A stretch of DNA of 8,319 nucleotides from Deltaproteobacteria bacterium (GCA_026996955.1 JALWJV010000009.1:1-8319); one strand, 5' to 3'; positions 1 through 7,331 are shown, counted from the stretch's first letter. The notes: generated by a model not told the origin, from the sequence alone. Made by a program: numbers and translations.

Positions 1-182
1 AAACAAGACCATTCACTACACTGAATAGATACGTTCATATTATGTTATTAAAAGCCCACGAAGGTCACGAAGACTAAAGATTATCAGCACTTCGTGTCCT
101 TCGTGGCAAATAACTCATTACCTGTTGCGGTACCCTGAGCCCTTGGTTCTTTTCTGGCACCGGACCATTCTTCGTAACCTTT
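1..182. other. Non-coding left flank
   Basis: No convincing gene is seen between the window edge and the phosphoesterase stop codon. The only clear structure is the long inverted repeat at 56-106, described separately. The DNA is AT-rich at the far left. Confidence 0.6.
56..106. repeat. 17-bp inverted repeat, possible terminator or dispersed repeat
   Basis: Positions 56-72 (CCACGAAGGTCACGAAG) pair with 90-106 (CTTCGTGTCCTTCGTGG) with a single T-T mismatch (65/97), around a 17-nt loop. Each arm is itself a near-tandem of CACGAAG-type units. It lies 77 bp past the stop of the leftward phosphoesterase gene, so it could end that transcript. The T-run after the stem on that strand is only four long, so intrinsic termination would be weak. 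The sequence type also resembles short dispersed intergenic repeats seen in environmental genomes; that is recollection, not a search result. Confidence 0.7.
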
Positions 183-1085
183 TCAGAGGATACCTGCCAC
201 CTGCTGGCGCACGATATTGCCGTTCTTCATTTCAACAACACGAAACTGGTGATCCTTTTTCGTACCTTGAGGCACGATGAAACCCAGCGTGGAAATAACA
301 TTTACATGCCCATCACGGGTTACGTTATCCAGATGCTTGTGACCCGACAGGGTGAGTTTCAGGTTAGGATATTTGAACAGCCGCTTTTTTACCTGGTCTG
401 CATTGTTCAGTACATACTTGTGGATGGCAGCCTGATCTTTTTCACCCCAGAAGTTCCAATAGACCTGGTGATTTAAAAGAATGAAATAGCGATCCTTGTT
501 GTTTTTAAGCTGATCCTCCACAAAATCCATGCTTTCCGCGGTAAACATGCCGTTGTTGTGGTGCTCAATGGTGGTGTCAATCCCCAGTATTGTGTACCTC
601 CCCTTTTGAAGGCTCCAGTCCCTTCCGGACACCTTGGCGCCAGATGTGAAAAACATCTTTGCATAATCATCCTGGTTCAAGGGGTCGTTTGCGGGTTTGG
701 GTGAGGATTCCTTGTTACCACGCACCGAGTACCAGGGACATTTGAGCTGGTCGGCTATCTTCTTGAAGGTTTCGGCTTCCTTTTGACCCGGTACGTTGTT
801 GTTGAAATTATCTCCTCCAAAAACCACAAGGTCTATATGGGAATAGTCTTTGTTAATCCTTTCAACGAACATCTCAAGCCATGAGACGCTTTGTGGTTTT
901 CCAAGATCAAGATGGGTGTCTGTCACGTGAATGAAACTAAGACATTCATCTTTCAGACTGGGTGCAGCTGACTCTCCTGTAGTTGCCTCTACAGGTAAAC
1001 CACCTAAGAATCCGGATGCAAGCCCATAGCCTGCAAGTCCCAACAAACTCTTTTTGATAAATATTCTTCGTGAAATAGGTTTCAT
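183..1085 (-). CDS. Tat-exported calcineurin-like metallophosphoesterase
   Basis: Predicted 300-aa hydrolase of phosphate esters acting outside the cytoplasm; the substrate is unknown. The N-terminus carries a twin-arginine signal (SRRIFIKKSLL, then a hydrophobic stretch, with likely cleavage near residues 31-34), which implies export of a folded metal-loaded enzyme. Metallophosphoesterase blocks appear in order: DTH at 56-58, GGDN near 90-93, GN at 123-124, a lone H at 206 in LNHQ, and GHKH at 248-251. The third block reads GNKE rather than GNHE/D, and the second lacks the usual final Asp (GDNFN), so metal ligation may be atypical. I chose the ATG at 1085 because AAAGGA sits 8 nt upstream; a GTG seven codons earlier is possible. 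It follows the kinase gene by 68 bp on the same strand and is probably co-transcribed with it. Confidence 0.85.
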   Translation of the reverse strand: MKPISRRIFIKKSLLGLAGYGLASGFLGGLPVEATTGESAAPSLKDECLSFIHVTDTHLDLGKPQSVSWLEMFVERINKDYSHIDLVVFGGDNFNNNVPGQKEAETFKKIADQLKCPWYSVRGNKESSPKPANDPLNQDDYAKMFFTSGAKVSGRDWSLQKGRYTILGIDTTIEHHNNGMFTAESMDFVEDQLKNNKDRYFILLNHQVYWNFWGEKDQAAIHKYVLNNADQVKKRLFKYPNLKLTLSGHKHLDNVTRDGHVNVISTLGFIVPQGTKKDHQFRVVEMKNGNIVRQQVAGIL

Positions 1086-1153
1086 ACCTTCATTCCTTTC
1101 ATTCACTGTAAAGAAGTTTAAATTTTGCCGACCTTTTACACTGTAGTTCGGCT

Positions 1154-3052
1154 TTAATTTTTCACTCGGTTATTGTTTAGCACCCGCCTGATTTTCTGAG
1201 TCAATGTAACAGGTGTGATGGGTTTGGGAATGTAATTAATTCCCTGCTCGAGCACACCATGGTGGGCAATGATATTCTCCGTGTAACCCGACATGAATAT
1301 TACCTTTATGTGGGGCATTTCTTTTCTGATCATGTCGGCTAGCTCTCTGCCGCTCATACCTGGCATAATGACATCCGTGATGAGCAGGTGTACTTTACCA
1401 CTATATTCACGTATTACATTAATTGCATCCTTACCTGACGCAGCCTGAAGGCAGTTGTATCCCAGCGGTTTTAGCGTTTCTATAATAAGCTGACGAATAG
1501 ATGCATTGTCGTCAACGATAAGTATTGTCTCGTTTCCCTGCGGCAACACCTTGGTGGAAGATTTACTTTCTGCGTCTTCAGCCGTTTTGTCGCTGGCCGG
1601 TAAATATATTTTGAATGTTGTCCCTCTTTCTTTTTCACTGTATGCGTAAATATAGCCATCGTGTTGCTTAACAATACCATACACCGTTGCCAGGCCAAGA
1701 CCGGTTCCTTTTCCCTGTTCCTTGGTGGTAAAAAATGGATCAAATATTCTTGCTAGAATATCTTCGTCCATGCCCTCTCCGGTATCACTAATGGCCATGA
1801 GAACGTATCGTCCCGGTTTCACCTCATTACGTTTATTCACATAGTGCTGATCAAGTTCCACCTCTGCGGTTTCAATTATGATTTCACCTCCGTTTGGCAT
1901 GGCATCTCTGGCGTTTACTATCAGGTTCATTATAACCTGTTCAATTTGACCGGGATCGGCCTCAACATTGCAGCTTTCCTCTGACAGATAGGTGGTAATT
2001 ACTATGTCTTCGCCTACCATCTTGCCCAAAATTTTCAGAAAATTCTGTATAATTGTATTGATTGATAGAACCTTCTTTTCCAGAACCTGCTTGCGGCTGA
2101 ATGCCAGCAATTGCCGAGTCAAGGTAGCAGCCTGATTGGCGGATTCATGAATACGCTTTATTTTCTCACGTATTGGATCGTTGACTGGAAGAGTAGCAAG
2201 CATCAGGTCTGAATAACCCAGGATTATACTGAGAACATTGTTGAAATCATGTGCGATACCAGCGGCAAGCCGGCCAATGGATTCCATTTTCTGGACTTGT
2301 AGGAGTTGCTGTTCCAGCTTGATTTTTTCCGATGTCTCCTTTTTAAGTTTCTGGTAGGCTTCATAGGCCTTGCTGTACATGAAATTTATAGCATCCACCG
2401 TACTGGCAAGTTCATCATCTTTGGTGTGCCTGTTAATGGGGCGATCCAATACCAGAGGTCCCTGTGGCTCTTCAAATGTGATGCGCCTAGTGTACTGCTG
2501 AATGGTGATCAAATGCCTGGAAACAAGATACCAGAATATGTAAATGATGCTTAGAGAAATAATGGACATCAGTAACAGGCTCTGAAAAAGGGTGATTATA
2601 ATCGAGGATACAGCTTTCCTGTAAGCAGATCGTTTTGATGCCGCAACCGTAAGCTTGCCCAGGAAGACATTTTTTCCCCCATTCCGGTGATAAAGGGGAA
2701 TTGTTTTTGTTATGACATTGTCACTGTCAAGCGTTCCAAAACTGACGATAGTCTTTCCGTTTTCATCGGTGATCTCAGCAAATACAACATCGCCACTGGC
2801 CAGGAAACCCTGAATTGCAAGTTTCAGTAAGCGAGTATCCAGTATCCACAAACTCTCCTCTATAAAAGACTTATTGCTTGCTACAACGTTATCCAGTTCG
2901 CTTTTAAGGAAAGAGACCCTGGCCTGGTATTGCTGATACGATATGATAAAGGAGAGCATCAGGGCCATTATTGCCCCAATTAATGCCACATAGAGCGCAA
3001 AACGCCTCCCGATTTTACTCTTTAACCATTCCGGCTTTACTGCTGGTTTCAT
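1154..3052 (-). CDS. Membrane hybrid sensor histidine kinase with C-terminal receiver
   Basis: A 632-aa inner-membrane sensor kinase. Segments are TM1 at about 18-38, a periplasmic sensor domain at 39-149 (CHASE5-like in pattern, e.g. FIEESLWILDTRLL; tentative), TM2 at about 150-175, and a HAMP-like linker and coiled coil to about 255. The HisKA domain has phospho-acceptor H268 in AAGIAHDFNN. The HATPase domain has an N-box at NLIVNARDA, DTGEGM from D423, FDPFFTTK and GKGTGLGL at 447-454. The receiver domain carries VDD, phospho-acceptor D560 in ITDVIMPGMSG, and K610 in PKP. No output domain or separate DNA-binding regulator is seen nearby, so the phosphoryl target is unknown. The frame is open back to 3190, but the first 46 codons lie over the binding-protein gene and look non-native. 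The Met at 3052 gives a normal cytoplasmic head. It overlaps the upstream gene by 38 bp, which suggests translational coupling. Confidence 0.88.
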   Translation of the reverse strand: MKPAVKPEWLKSKIGRRFALYVALIGAIMALMLSFIISYQQYQARVSFLKSELDNVVASNKSFIEESLWILDTRLLKLAIQGFLASGDVVFAEITDENGKTIVSFGTLDSDNVITKTIPLYHRNGGKNVFLGKLTVAASKRSAYRKAVSSIIITLFQSLLLMSIISLSIIYIFWYLVSRHLITIQQYTRRITFEEPQGPLVLDRPINRHTKDDELASTVDAINFMYSKAYEAYQKLKKETSEKIKLEQQLLQVQKMESIGRLAAGIAHDFNNVLSIILGYSDLMLATLPVNDPIREKIKRIHESANQAATLTRQLLAFSRKQVLEKKVLSINTIIQNFLKILGKMVGEDIVITTYLSEESCNVEADPGQIEQVIMNLIVNARDAMPNGGEIIIETAEVELDQHYVNKRNEVKPGRYVLMAISDTGEGMDEDILARIFDPFFTTKEQGKGTGLGLATVYGIVKQHDGYIYAYSEKERGTTFKIYLPASDKTAEDAESKSSTKVLPQGNETILIVDDNASIRQLIIETLKPLGYNCLQAASGKDAINVIREYSGKVHLLITDVIMPGMSGRELADMIRKEMPHIKVIFMSGYTENIIAHHGVLEQGINYIPKPITPVTLTQKIRRVLNNNRVKN

Positions 3053-3884
3053 CTTGACTACAAATATCGTCATTTTGTGACAAATGGGTTCCTTCAAAAA
3101 TATGCTGCATGGTGCCATCCATCTGCATCTGATGAATGGCCTTGTTGAAATCATCCAGCACATTGGTAAACGGGGAATCTTTTCGAACAAGAAGACGGAA
3201 AGCTACTGTCTTGAGTGGGTATGGATTGGTTATTATGCTTTTATAACCTTCTGAAATTGAATTGCCCTTTTTTATCTTCTTTTTAATAAAGGCAGCCCCT
3301 GTAAAATTATTTGCAATATAAATATCTACCCGTCCCTTGATAAGCATATTGAAAGCACTGTCCATATCTGGGACCCACGTTATGTCAAATCCCTTCAGGT
3401 TCTCCTTGGTCCATCCGGCACCGATTACTTCAACGATTTTAAATGGCCTAACTTCTTTAAGCGAGCGTATGGACATTATCTCCTTTACACGTGGATTATT
3501 TCTGTGGACAAATATGTGTTCACAAACAAGAAGAATGGGGTCGGAGCTTAGAAAAAACGTTTTTCTTTCATCGGTCAGGATGGTAACCATACCATCTGCT
3601 TTGCCGTCTGCTACGATCTTTTGCGCTCTAACCCAGGGATAGACCTCTACTTCAAGGGGAATATCCAGCCGGTGAAATGCCTCTGTCATTATCTCGCATA
3701 AAATACCCGCTGGCATTCCGTCTGTTCCGCGGTAAATTAGTGGCGGATAATCTTCATCGTCCACCCAATGAAAAGCCCGTATGTGTCCTGCATCGGCAGA
3801 ACCGAGCATCAACAAAAGCGCCAGCAACAAGAAGTTAATTACCTGTATTGTAAATGCTTTTGATAATCTATATGTCGTAAACAA
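3015..3884 (-). CDS. Periplasmic solute-binding protein, family 3 (PBP2-like)
   Basis: A 289-aa secreted protein with a strong signal peptide (hydrophobic core FLLLALLLMLG, cleavage near residues 30-33), followed by a family-3 substrate-binding fold. Visible features are the entry segment YPPLIYRGTDGMPAGILCEI, PWVRAQKIVADGKADGM, the hinge segment KIVEVIGAG, and a C-terminal FNKAIHQMQMDGTMQHIFEG. This family binds amino acids or other small ligands, and the ligand here cannot be read from sequence. No ABC permease or ATPase is adjacent; a sensor kinase is, so a ligand-presenting sensory role is more likely than transport. The start is TTG at 3884, supported by AGGG at 3890-3893 with 5-nt spacing and by the signal peptide beginning there. 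It is the first gene of the leftward operon. Confidence 0.82.
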   Translation of the reverse strand: MFTTYRLSKAFTIQVINFLLLALLLMLGSADAGHIRAFHWVDDEDYPPLIYRGTDGMPAGILCEIMTEAFHRLDIPLEVEVYPWVRAQKIVADGKADGMVTILTDERKTFFLSSDPILLVCEHIFVHRNNPRVKEIMSIRSLKEVRPFKIVEVIGAGWTKENLKGFDITWVPDMDSAFNMLIKGRVDIYIANNFTGAAFIKKKIKKGNSISEGYKSIITNPYPLKTVAFRLLVRKDSPFTNVLDDFNKAIHQMQMDGTMQHIFEGTHLSQNDDICSQDETSSKAGMVKE

Positions 3885-3955
3885 TTTTACCCTACCCTGT
3901 CCTGTAATGATCTCCAGACTTTTCTGTCACTTCTTCATACATCCAAACAAATCTA

Positions 3956-3984
3956 ATTACACTTTAACTTCTTTGAAAAAACAA
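3956..3984 (-). promoter_or_regulatory. Candidate promoter of the binding-protein/kinase operon
   Basis: Read on the minus strand, TTGTTT (3979-3984) and TGTAAT (3956-3961) are separated by exactly 17 nt. The -10 matches the sigma70 consensus at five of six bases and the -35 only at three. The -35 overlaps the left edge of the first 28-nt direct repeat. It lies about 70 bp upstream of the TTG start. Confidence 0.4.
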
Positions 3985-4008
3985 TTTTCCAGATTTTGAA
4001 ACACTCAA
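3981..4008 (+). repeat. 28-nt direct repeat, copy 1
   Basis: ACAATTTTCCAGATTTTGAA followed by ACACTCAA. It matches copy 2 at 4175-4202 in 27 of 28 positions (A versus G). It overlaps the candidate -35 of the leftward operon. Confidence 0.85.
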
Positions 4009-4174
4009 CATGCCTTTATCGTCGTGTGGCATTTTAAACACTAGGCCCACAAACACATCATTACTTTCCTTATCGGCCTTATCGGTATGTAATAAACTAT
4101 CTCTTTTAAGGGAAGATTATTCTGGATGAGTTCTACTCCTGGTCCTTTAATTTTCTAAATGTTCAACGCAAAAC

Positions 4175-4202
4175 ACAATTTTCCAGATTTTGAAACGCTC
4201 AA
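4175..4202 (+). repeat. 28-nt direct repeat, copy 2
   Basis: ACAATTTTCCAGATTTTGAA followed by ACGCTCAA. It starts 194 bp after the start of copy 1 and ends 16 bp before the -35 of the arsR promoter. With one copy near each divergent promoter it could be a regulator-binding site, or it could be the scar of a local duplication. Confidence 0.85.
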
Positions 4203-4218
4203 TCCAGGATCAATTTTC

Positions 4219-4247
4219 TTGCATGAAATTTAGTTATATTGTAATAT
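4219..4247 (+). promoter_or_regulatory. arsR operon promoter, sigma70-type
   Basis: TTGCAT (4219-4224) and TAATAT (4242-4247) are separated by 17 nt, a close match to the housekeeping consensus. Transcription should start near 4254, about 100 bp before the arsR start codon. The -10 is embedded in the inverted repeat at 4240-4263, which fits classical repression by ArsR. Confidence 0.65.
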
Positions 4248-4263
4248 GGCTATATACATTACA
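4240..4263. promoter_or_regulatory. Probable ArsR operator
   Basis: TGTAAT (4240-4245) and ATTACA (4258-4263) form a perfect inverted repeat with a 12-nt AT-rich centre. It covers the -10 and the predicted start of transcription of the arsR promoter. Much of the site (4243-4261) recurs before acr3 with 16 of 19 bases identical. ArsR/SmtB proteins bind imperfect AT-rich dyads over promoters and release on arsenite binding; the assignment here is by position and repetition. Confidence 0.5.
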
Positions 4264-4354
4264 GACTATCAGATGACGATTTTATAATGCTGAACACTCA
4301 AAAAACGACAATGTTGGTCCTTGATGTGTATGGCTAACAGGCTATGTTCAAATA

Positions 4355-4741
4355 ATGGAGACAAAAATTTTCAAATCAACACTACGCAAATTGAAGGCCC
4401 TCTCTGACGGTACAAGGATAAAAATTCTTGCCATGCTCAGTGTCAGGTCCATGTGTGTGTGTGAGCTTACCCATGTGTTGGAGCTTGCACAACCTACTGT
4501 CTCAAGGCATCTGAAGCAACTTGAAGATACCGGTTTTATAAACAGCAGGCGGGAAGGTAACTGGACCATCTATTTTCTTGACCCTGAAGATAAATTCAGT
4601 GGCCAGTTGCTTGAGCTTGTAATGGCCAATGCGTTATCCGAGCTTGAGTGGCGTGGTCTAGAGAAAACATTAAAAGCTGTGGACAGGAACAGTATCTCGG
4701 GAAATGGCAGAGGCAAGACGAATACGGAGAATACGGCATGA
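4355..4741 (+). CDS. arsR: ArsR/SmtB-family arsenic-responsive repressor
   Basis: A 128-aa winged-helix repressor expected to bind the operator as a dimer and dissociate when trivalent arsenic binds. The N-terminal helix reads LKALSDGTRIKILAML. The metal site MCVCEL has C34 and C36, equivalent to the CVC pair of E. coli ArsR. The recognition helix is AQPTVSRHLKQLEDTGFI, and the wing is RREGNWTIYFL. The length is typical, with a polar C-terminal tail. The ribosome site before ATG 4355 is weak (only AGG about 13 nt upstream), but the reading frame and homology support this start. It is the first gene of the rightward operon, and its stop overlaps the arsC start (ATGA). Confidence 0.93.
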   Translation: METKIFKSTLRKLKALSDGTRIKILAMLSVRSMCVCELTHVLELAQPTVSRHLKQLEDTGFINSRREGNWTIYFLDPEDKFSGQLLELVMANALSELEWRGLEKTLKAVDRNSISGNGRGKTNTENTA

Positions 4742-5157
4742 AGAAAGTACTCTTTATCTGTACCCAGAATGCCTGCAGGAGCCAGATGGCAGAGGCAATA
4801 GTCGGGCAGGCGCTTGAAGGCCTGGTGCAGCCCTTCTCTGCCGGAACAGAGCCAGTCCGGGTTCATCCCCTTGCAATTAAGGTCCTTGAGGAAGACGGAA
4901 TAGATATTTCCCGGGCCAGGTCAAAGCACATTGACGAGTTTAAGGGACAGGCATTTGACCTGGTAATTACCCTGTGCGGTGGCGCTGCTGAAAGCTGCCC
5001 ATTATGGCCGGGTCAGGGAAAGCGCATTCACGTAGGTTTTGATGATCCTGCAAAGGTTGAAGGGAGCAATGATGAACGTCTTGCAGCTTTTCGCCTGGTT
5101 CGCGATGATATAAAAAGGCGTCTTGTGCCCCTAGTTCGGAAGGAACTAGAGATATGA
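4738..5157 (+). CDS. arsC: Arsenate reductase, thioredoxin-coupled LMW-PTP type
   Basis: A 139-aa cytoplasmic enzyme reducing arsenate to arsenite for export. The phosphatase-like loop CTQNACR spans C8 to R14 (CX5R). The redox pair C80 and C87 (LCGGAAESC) has the same CX6C spacing as Bacillus subtilis / S. aureus ArsC, so electrons should come from thioredoxin via a triple-cysteine relay. FDDPAK at 101-106 supplies the expected Asp-Pro segment. The ATG at 4738 is chosen over an upstream in-frame ATG (4648) because GGAG sits 8 nt before it, the protein then starts like its family (MKKVLFICTQN), and the start overlaps the arsR stop by 4 bp, implying translational coupling. Confidence 0.93.
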   Translation: MKKVLFICTQNACRSQMAEAIVGQALEGLVQPFSAGTEPVRVHPLAIKVLEEDGIDISRARSKHIDEFKGQAFDLVITLCGGAAESCPLWPGQGKRIHVGFDDPAKVEGSNDERLAAFRLVRDDIKRRLVPLVRKELEI

Positions 5158-5224
5158 ATGTTTAAACCGAGTAAGCAGTTTTTTATGACTTTTTTGTAGC
5201 AGGCTTGATATATTGTTGTATGTC

Positions 5225-5243
5225 AATATGACTATATTCAATA
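5225..5243 (+). promoter_or_regulatory. Second ArsR-operator-like site before acr3
   Basis: AATATGACTATATTCAATA here matches AATATGGCTATATACATTA at 4243-4261 in 16 of 19 positions. It sits in the 114-bp arsC-acr3 gap, just before the acr3 ribosome site. TTGATA (5205-5210) could be part of a promoter, but no well-spaced -10 is clear. It may be an internal operator with its own promoter, allowing extra expression of the efflux genes. Confidence 0.5.
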
Positions 5244-5271
5244 ATGAAAAGTGCAGGAGATTCATGTCCAA

Positions 5272-6348
5272 ATGTCTGAAAAGATAGTTGAAAAATTGTC
5301 GTTTCTTGACCGCTACCTAACGCTCTGGATTTTTGCCGCAATGGCAATCGGGGTTGGCACAGGCTACCTTTTTCCTTCTGTTACCGATATTATCCATTCC
5401 TTTCAGGTGGGTACAACAAACATTCCCATTGCCATCGGCCTGATTCTCATGATGTATCCGCCCCTTGCAAAGGTTCGGTACGAGGAACTTGGCGAGGTGT
5501 TCAAAAACGGAAGGATTCTTGCCCTGTCGCTGGTTCAGAACTGGATAGTTGGCCCCATACTAATGTTTGTGCTGGCTGTCACCCTGCTCCAGGGATACCA
5601 CGAGTACATGGTGGGGCTAATAATGATAGGCCTTGCCCGCTGCATAGCCATGGTAATCGTGTGGAACGAGCTTGCGCGCGGTGATACCGAGTACTGTGCA
5701 GGGCTCGTTGCCTTCAACTCCATCTTCCAGGTCCTTTTCTACTCTGTTTACGCGTGGTTTTTCATTACCTGGCTGCCTCCCGTGCTTGGGCTCGGAGAGG
5801 CCGTGGAGGTAAATGTCTCCATGGGCCAGATTGCCCACAGTGTCTTTATCTATCTTGGAATACCCTTCATCGCGGGCATGATTTCGCGCTATGTTGGCCT
5901 TAAGATCAAGGGCAGGGAGTGGTATGAGAAAAAATTTATTCCTGCCATAAGCCCTATAACCCTTACCGCCCTGCTTTTTACCATACTGGTAATGTTCAGC
6001 CTCAAGGGAGAGTATATTGTCGAACTTCCCCTTGATGTAATTCGCATAGCCATACCTCTTACCATCTACTTCCTGGTCATGTTTTTCATCTCCTTCTACA
6101 TGAGCGCAAAGGCAGGGGCTGATTACAAGCATACCGTTACCCTTTCATTTACCGCGGCATCAAACAACTTCGAACTTGCAATAGCGGTAGCCGTGGCTGT
6201 GTTTGGAATTAACTCCGGTGCTGCGTTTGCGGCGGTTATTGGCCCGCTTGTGGAGGTCCCAGTTTTGATCGGGCTTGTAAACGTGGCCTTGAGATTGAAA
6301 GGGAAATTTTTCCCGGAAGAGTCTGATGCAGCCCCGGATGCTGCATAA
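5272..6348 (+). CDS. acr3: ACR3-family arsenite efflux permease
   Basis: A 358-aa inner-membrane carrier exporting arsenite, with about ten hydrophobic segments spread along its length. It opens with LSFLDRYLTLWIF, typical of ACR3. The conserved cysteine C124 lies in GLARCIAMVIVWNELARGD, and the conserved acidic residue E328 in GPLVEVPVLIGLV; these correspond to the residues reported as essential in ACR3 studies (Cys129/Glu305 by recollection). An open frame begins at GTG 5251, but I prefer ATG 5272, 12 nt after AGGAG (5255-5259). A closer ATG at 5264 is out of frame and terminates after seven codons, which may reduce efficiency. It lies downstream of arsC across a 114-bp gap containing the second operator-like site. 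Confidence 0.93.
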   Translation: MSEKIVEKLSFLDRYLTLWIFAAMAIGVGTGYLFPSVTDIIHSFQVGTTNIPIAIGLILMMYPPLAKVRYEELGEVFKNGRILALSLVQNWIVGPILMFVLAVTLLQGYHEYMVGLIMIGLARCIAMVIVWNELARGDTEYCAGLVAFNSIFQVLFYSVYAWFFITWLPPVLGLGEAVEVNVSMGQIAHSVFIYLGIPFIAGMISRYVGLKIKGREWYEKKFIPAISPITLTALLFTILVMFSLKGEYIVELPLDVIRIAIPLTIYFLVMFFISFYMSAKAGADYKHTVTLSFTAASNNFELAIAVAVAVFGINSGAAFAAVIGPLVEVPVLIGLVNVALRLKGKFFPEESDAAPDAA

Positions 6349-6374
6349 TAGTGCATAACAGGATGATTTGAACA

Positions 6375-7331
6375 ATGCTGAAAATTTTTACCATCATAGC
6401 AGACATTATTGTTTACCAGTGGCTTGGCATGAACCCCGAGACCCATCTTGCTGAGTCCCTGCACTTCTTTATTGAAGATACCACCAAGATATTCTTCCTG
6501 CTTGCCACAATCATCTTTGTTGTGGCAATCATCAGGAGCTTTTTCCCGCCGGAGCGTACCCGCAAGTTTCTTGCCGGGAAAAATGTCTATATCGGCCATG
6601 TACTATCTGCACTACTTGGCGTGGTAACCCCCTTCTGTTCCTGTTCAGCCTGTCCCCTGTTCATCGGCTTTGTGGAGGCAGGTATCCCGCTGGGAGTCAC
6701 CTTCAGCTTTCTTATAGCCTCACCCATGGTGAACGAGGTGGCGCTCATTCTGCTCTTCGGCCTGTTTGGCTGGGAAATTGCCGCCATTTACCTGGTTACA
6801 GGGCTGCTTGTTGCAATAGTTGCAGGCATTGTGATTGGAAAACTCAACATGGAAAAGTACGTGGCGGATTATGTCTGGGAAGTTCGCATGGGAGAGGCGG
6901 AAGTCCCGGATATGAACTGGCAGGAGCGTATTCATTATGCAAAGGGATACGTTAAAGATATCCTGGGCAAAATCTGGATATATGTACTTCTCGGTATTGC
7001 CGCAGGCGCTCTTGTTCACGGCTATGTGCCGCAGGATTTTCTGCTGAGATATGCAGGTCCCTCAAATCCAGTGGCTGTGCCCTTTGCGGTAATTCTCGGC
7101 GTGCCCCTCTACAGTAATGCCGCAGGGGTAATACCCATTGTACAGGCCCTTATGGCCAAGGGGCTTCCGCTTGGAACAACCCTGGCATTCATGATGGCTG
7201 TAACCGCCCTCTCATTTCCGGAGATGGTGATACTGAGCCAGGTTCTGAAGAAGCAGCTCATTGCGACATTCGTGGGGGTTGTGTCCGTAAGTATAATTAT
7301 AGTGGGTTATCTGTTTAATTTTATTATATGA
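6375..7331 (+). CDS. ArsP/DUF318-type permease, likely organoarsenical or metal efflux
   Basis: A 318-aa polytopic membrane protein of the DUF318 (PF03773) permease family, whose ArsP members export trivalent methylated or aromatic arsenicals; other members are linked to Cu/Zn. The two halves mirror each other. Residues 82-121 contain GVVTPFCSCSACPLFIGFVE then ASPMVNE, and 242-284 contain GVPLYSNAAGVIPIVQALMA then SFPE, the usual internal duplication. C88, C90 and C93 in FCSCSACP are good candidate metal/metalloid ligands. A cytoplasmic linker of about 40 residues (155-195) joins the halves. AGGA sits 11 nt before the ATG, and the gene starts 26 bp after acr3, so it is co-transcribed. Substrate assignment rests on the operon context. 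Confidence 0.85.
   Translation: MLKIFTIIADIIVYQWLGMNPETHLAESLHFFIEDTTKIFFLLATIIFVVAIIRSFFPPERTRKFLAGKNVYIGHVLSALLGVVTPFCSCSACPLFIGFVEAGIPLGVTFSFLIASPMVNEVALILLFGLFGWEIAAIYLVTGLLVAIVAGIVIGKLNMEKYVADYVWEVRMGEAEVPDMNWQERIHYAKGYVKDILGKIWIYVLLGIAAGALVHGYVPQDFLLRYAGPSNPVAVPFAVILGVPLYSNAAGVIPIVQALMAKGLPLGTTLAFMMAVTALSFPEMVILSQVLKKQLIATFVGVVSVSIIIVGYLFNFII

Larger units (their letters stand above)
3885..4354. other. Divergent intergenic regulatory region
   Basis: About 470 bp between the leftward sensor operon and the rightward arsenic operon. I see no credible gene. It holds two copies of a 28-nt direct repeat, a perfect 9-bp tandem duplication (CCTTATCGG at 4068-4076 and 4077-4085), a possible leftward promoter, and a strong rightward promoter with an overlapping inverted repeat. 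The middle (about 4010-4170) has nothing else I can assign. Confidence 0.7.

Noticed and set aside
89..185. In-frame continuation after the phosphoesterase TGA (about 31 codons beyond it, to a second TGA), which might look like a second recoded UGA.
   Set aside because: The extension is short, compositionally odd, runs into the inverted repeat, and has no recognisable domain. The enzyme is already full length at the first TGA.
3053..3190. Upstream extension of the kinase frame to 3190.
   Set aside because: These 46 codons overlap the binding-protein coding sequence, are Cys/Met/Pro-rich and unlike a kinase N-terminus. The Met at 3052 gives a normal head before TM1.
4648..4737. Longer arsC start at 4648.
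   Set aside because: It would overlap arsR by 94 bp and add an unrelated leader. The family start with a good ribosome site is at 4738.
5158..5200. T-rich stretch after arsC as a terminator.
   Set aside because: There are two T-runs but no stable GC hairpin before them, and the operon genes continue downstream.
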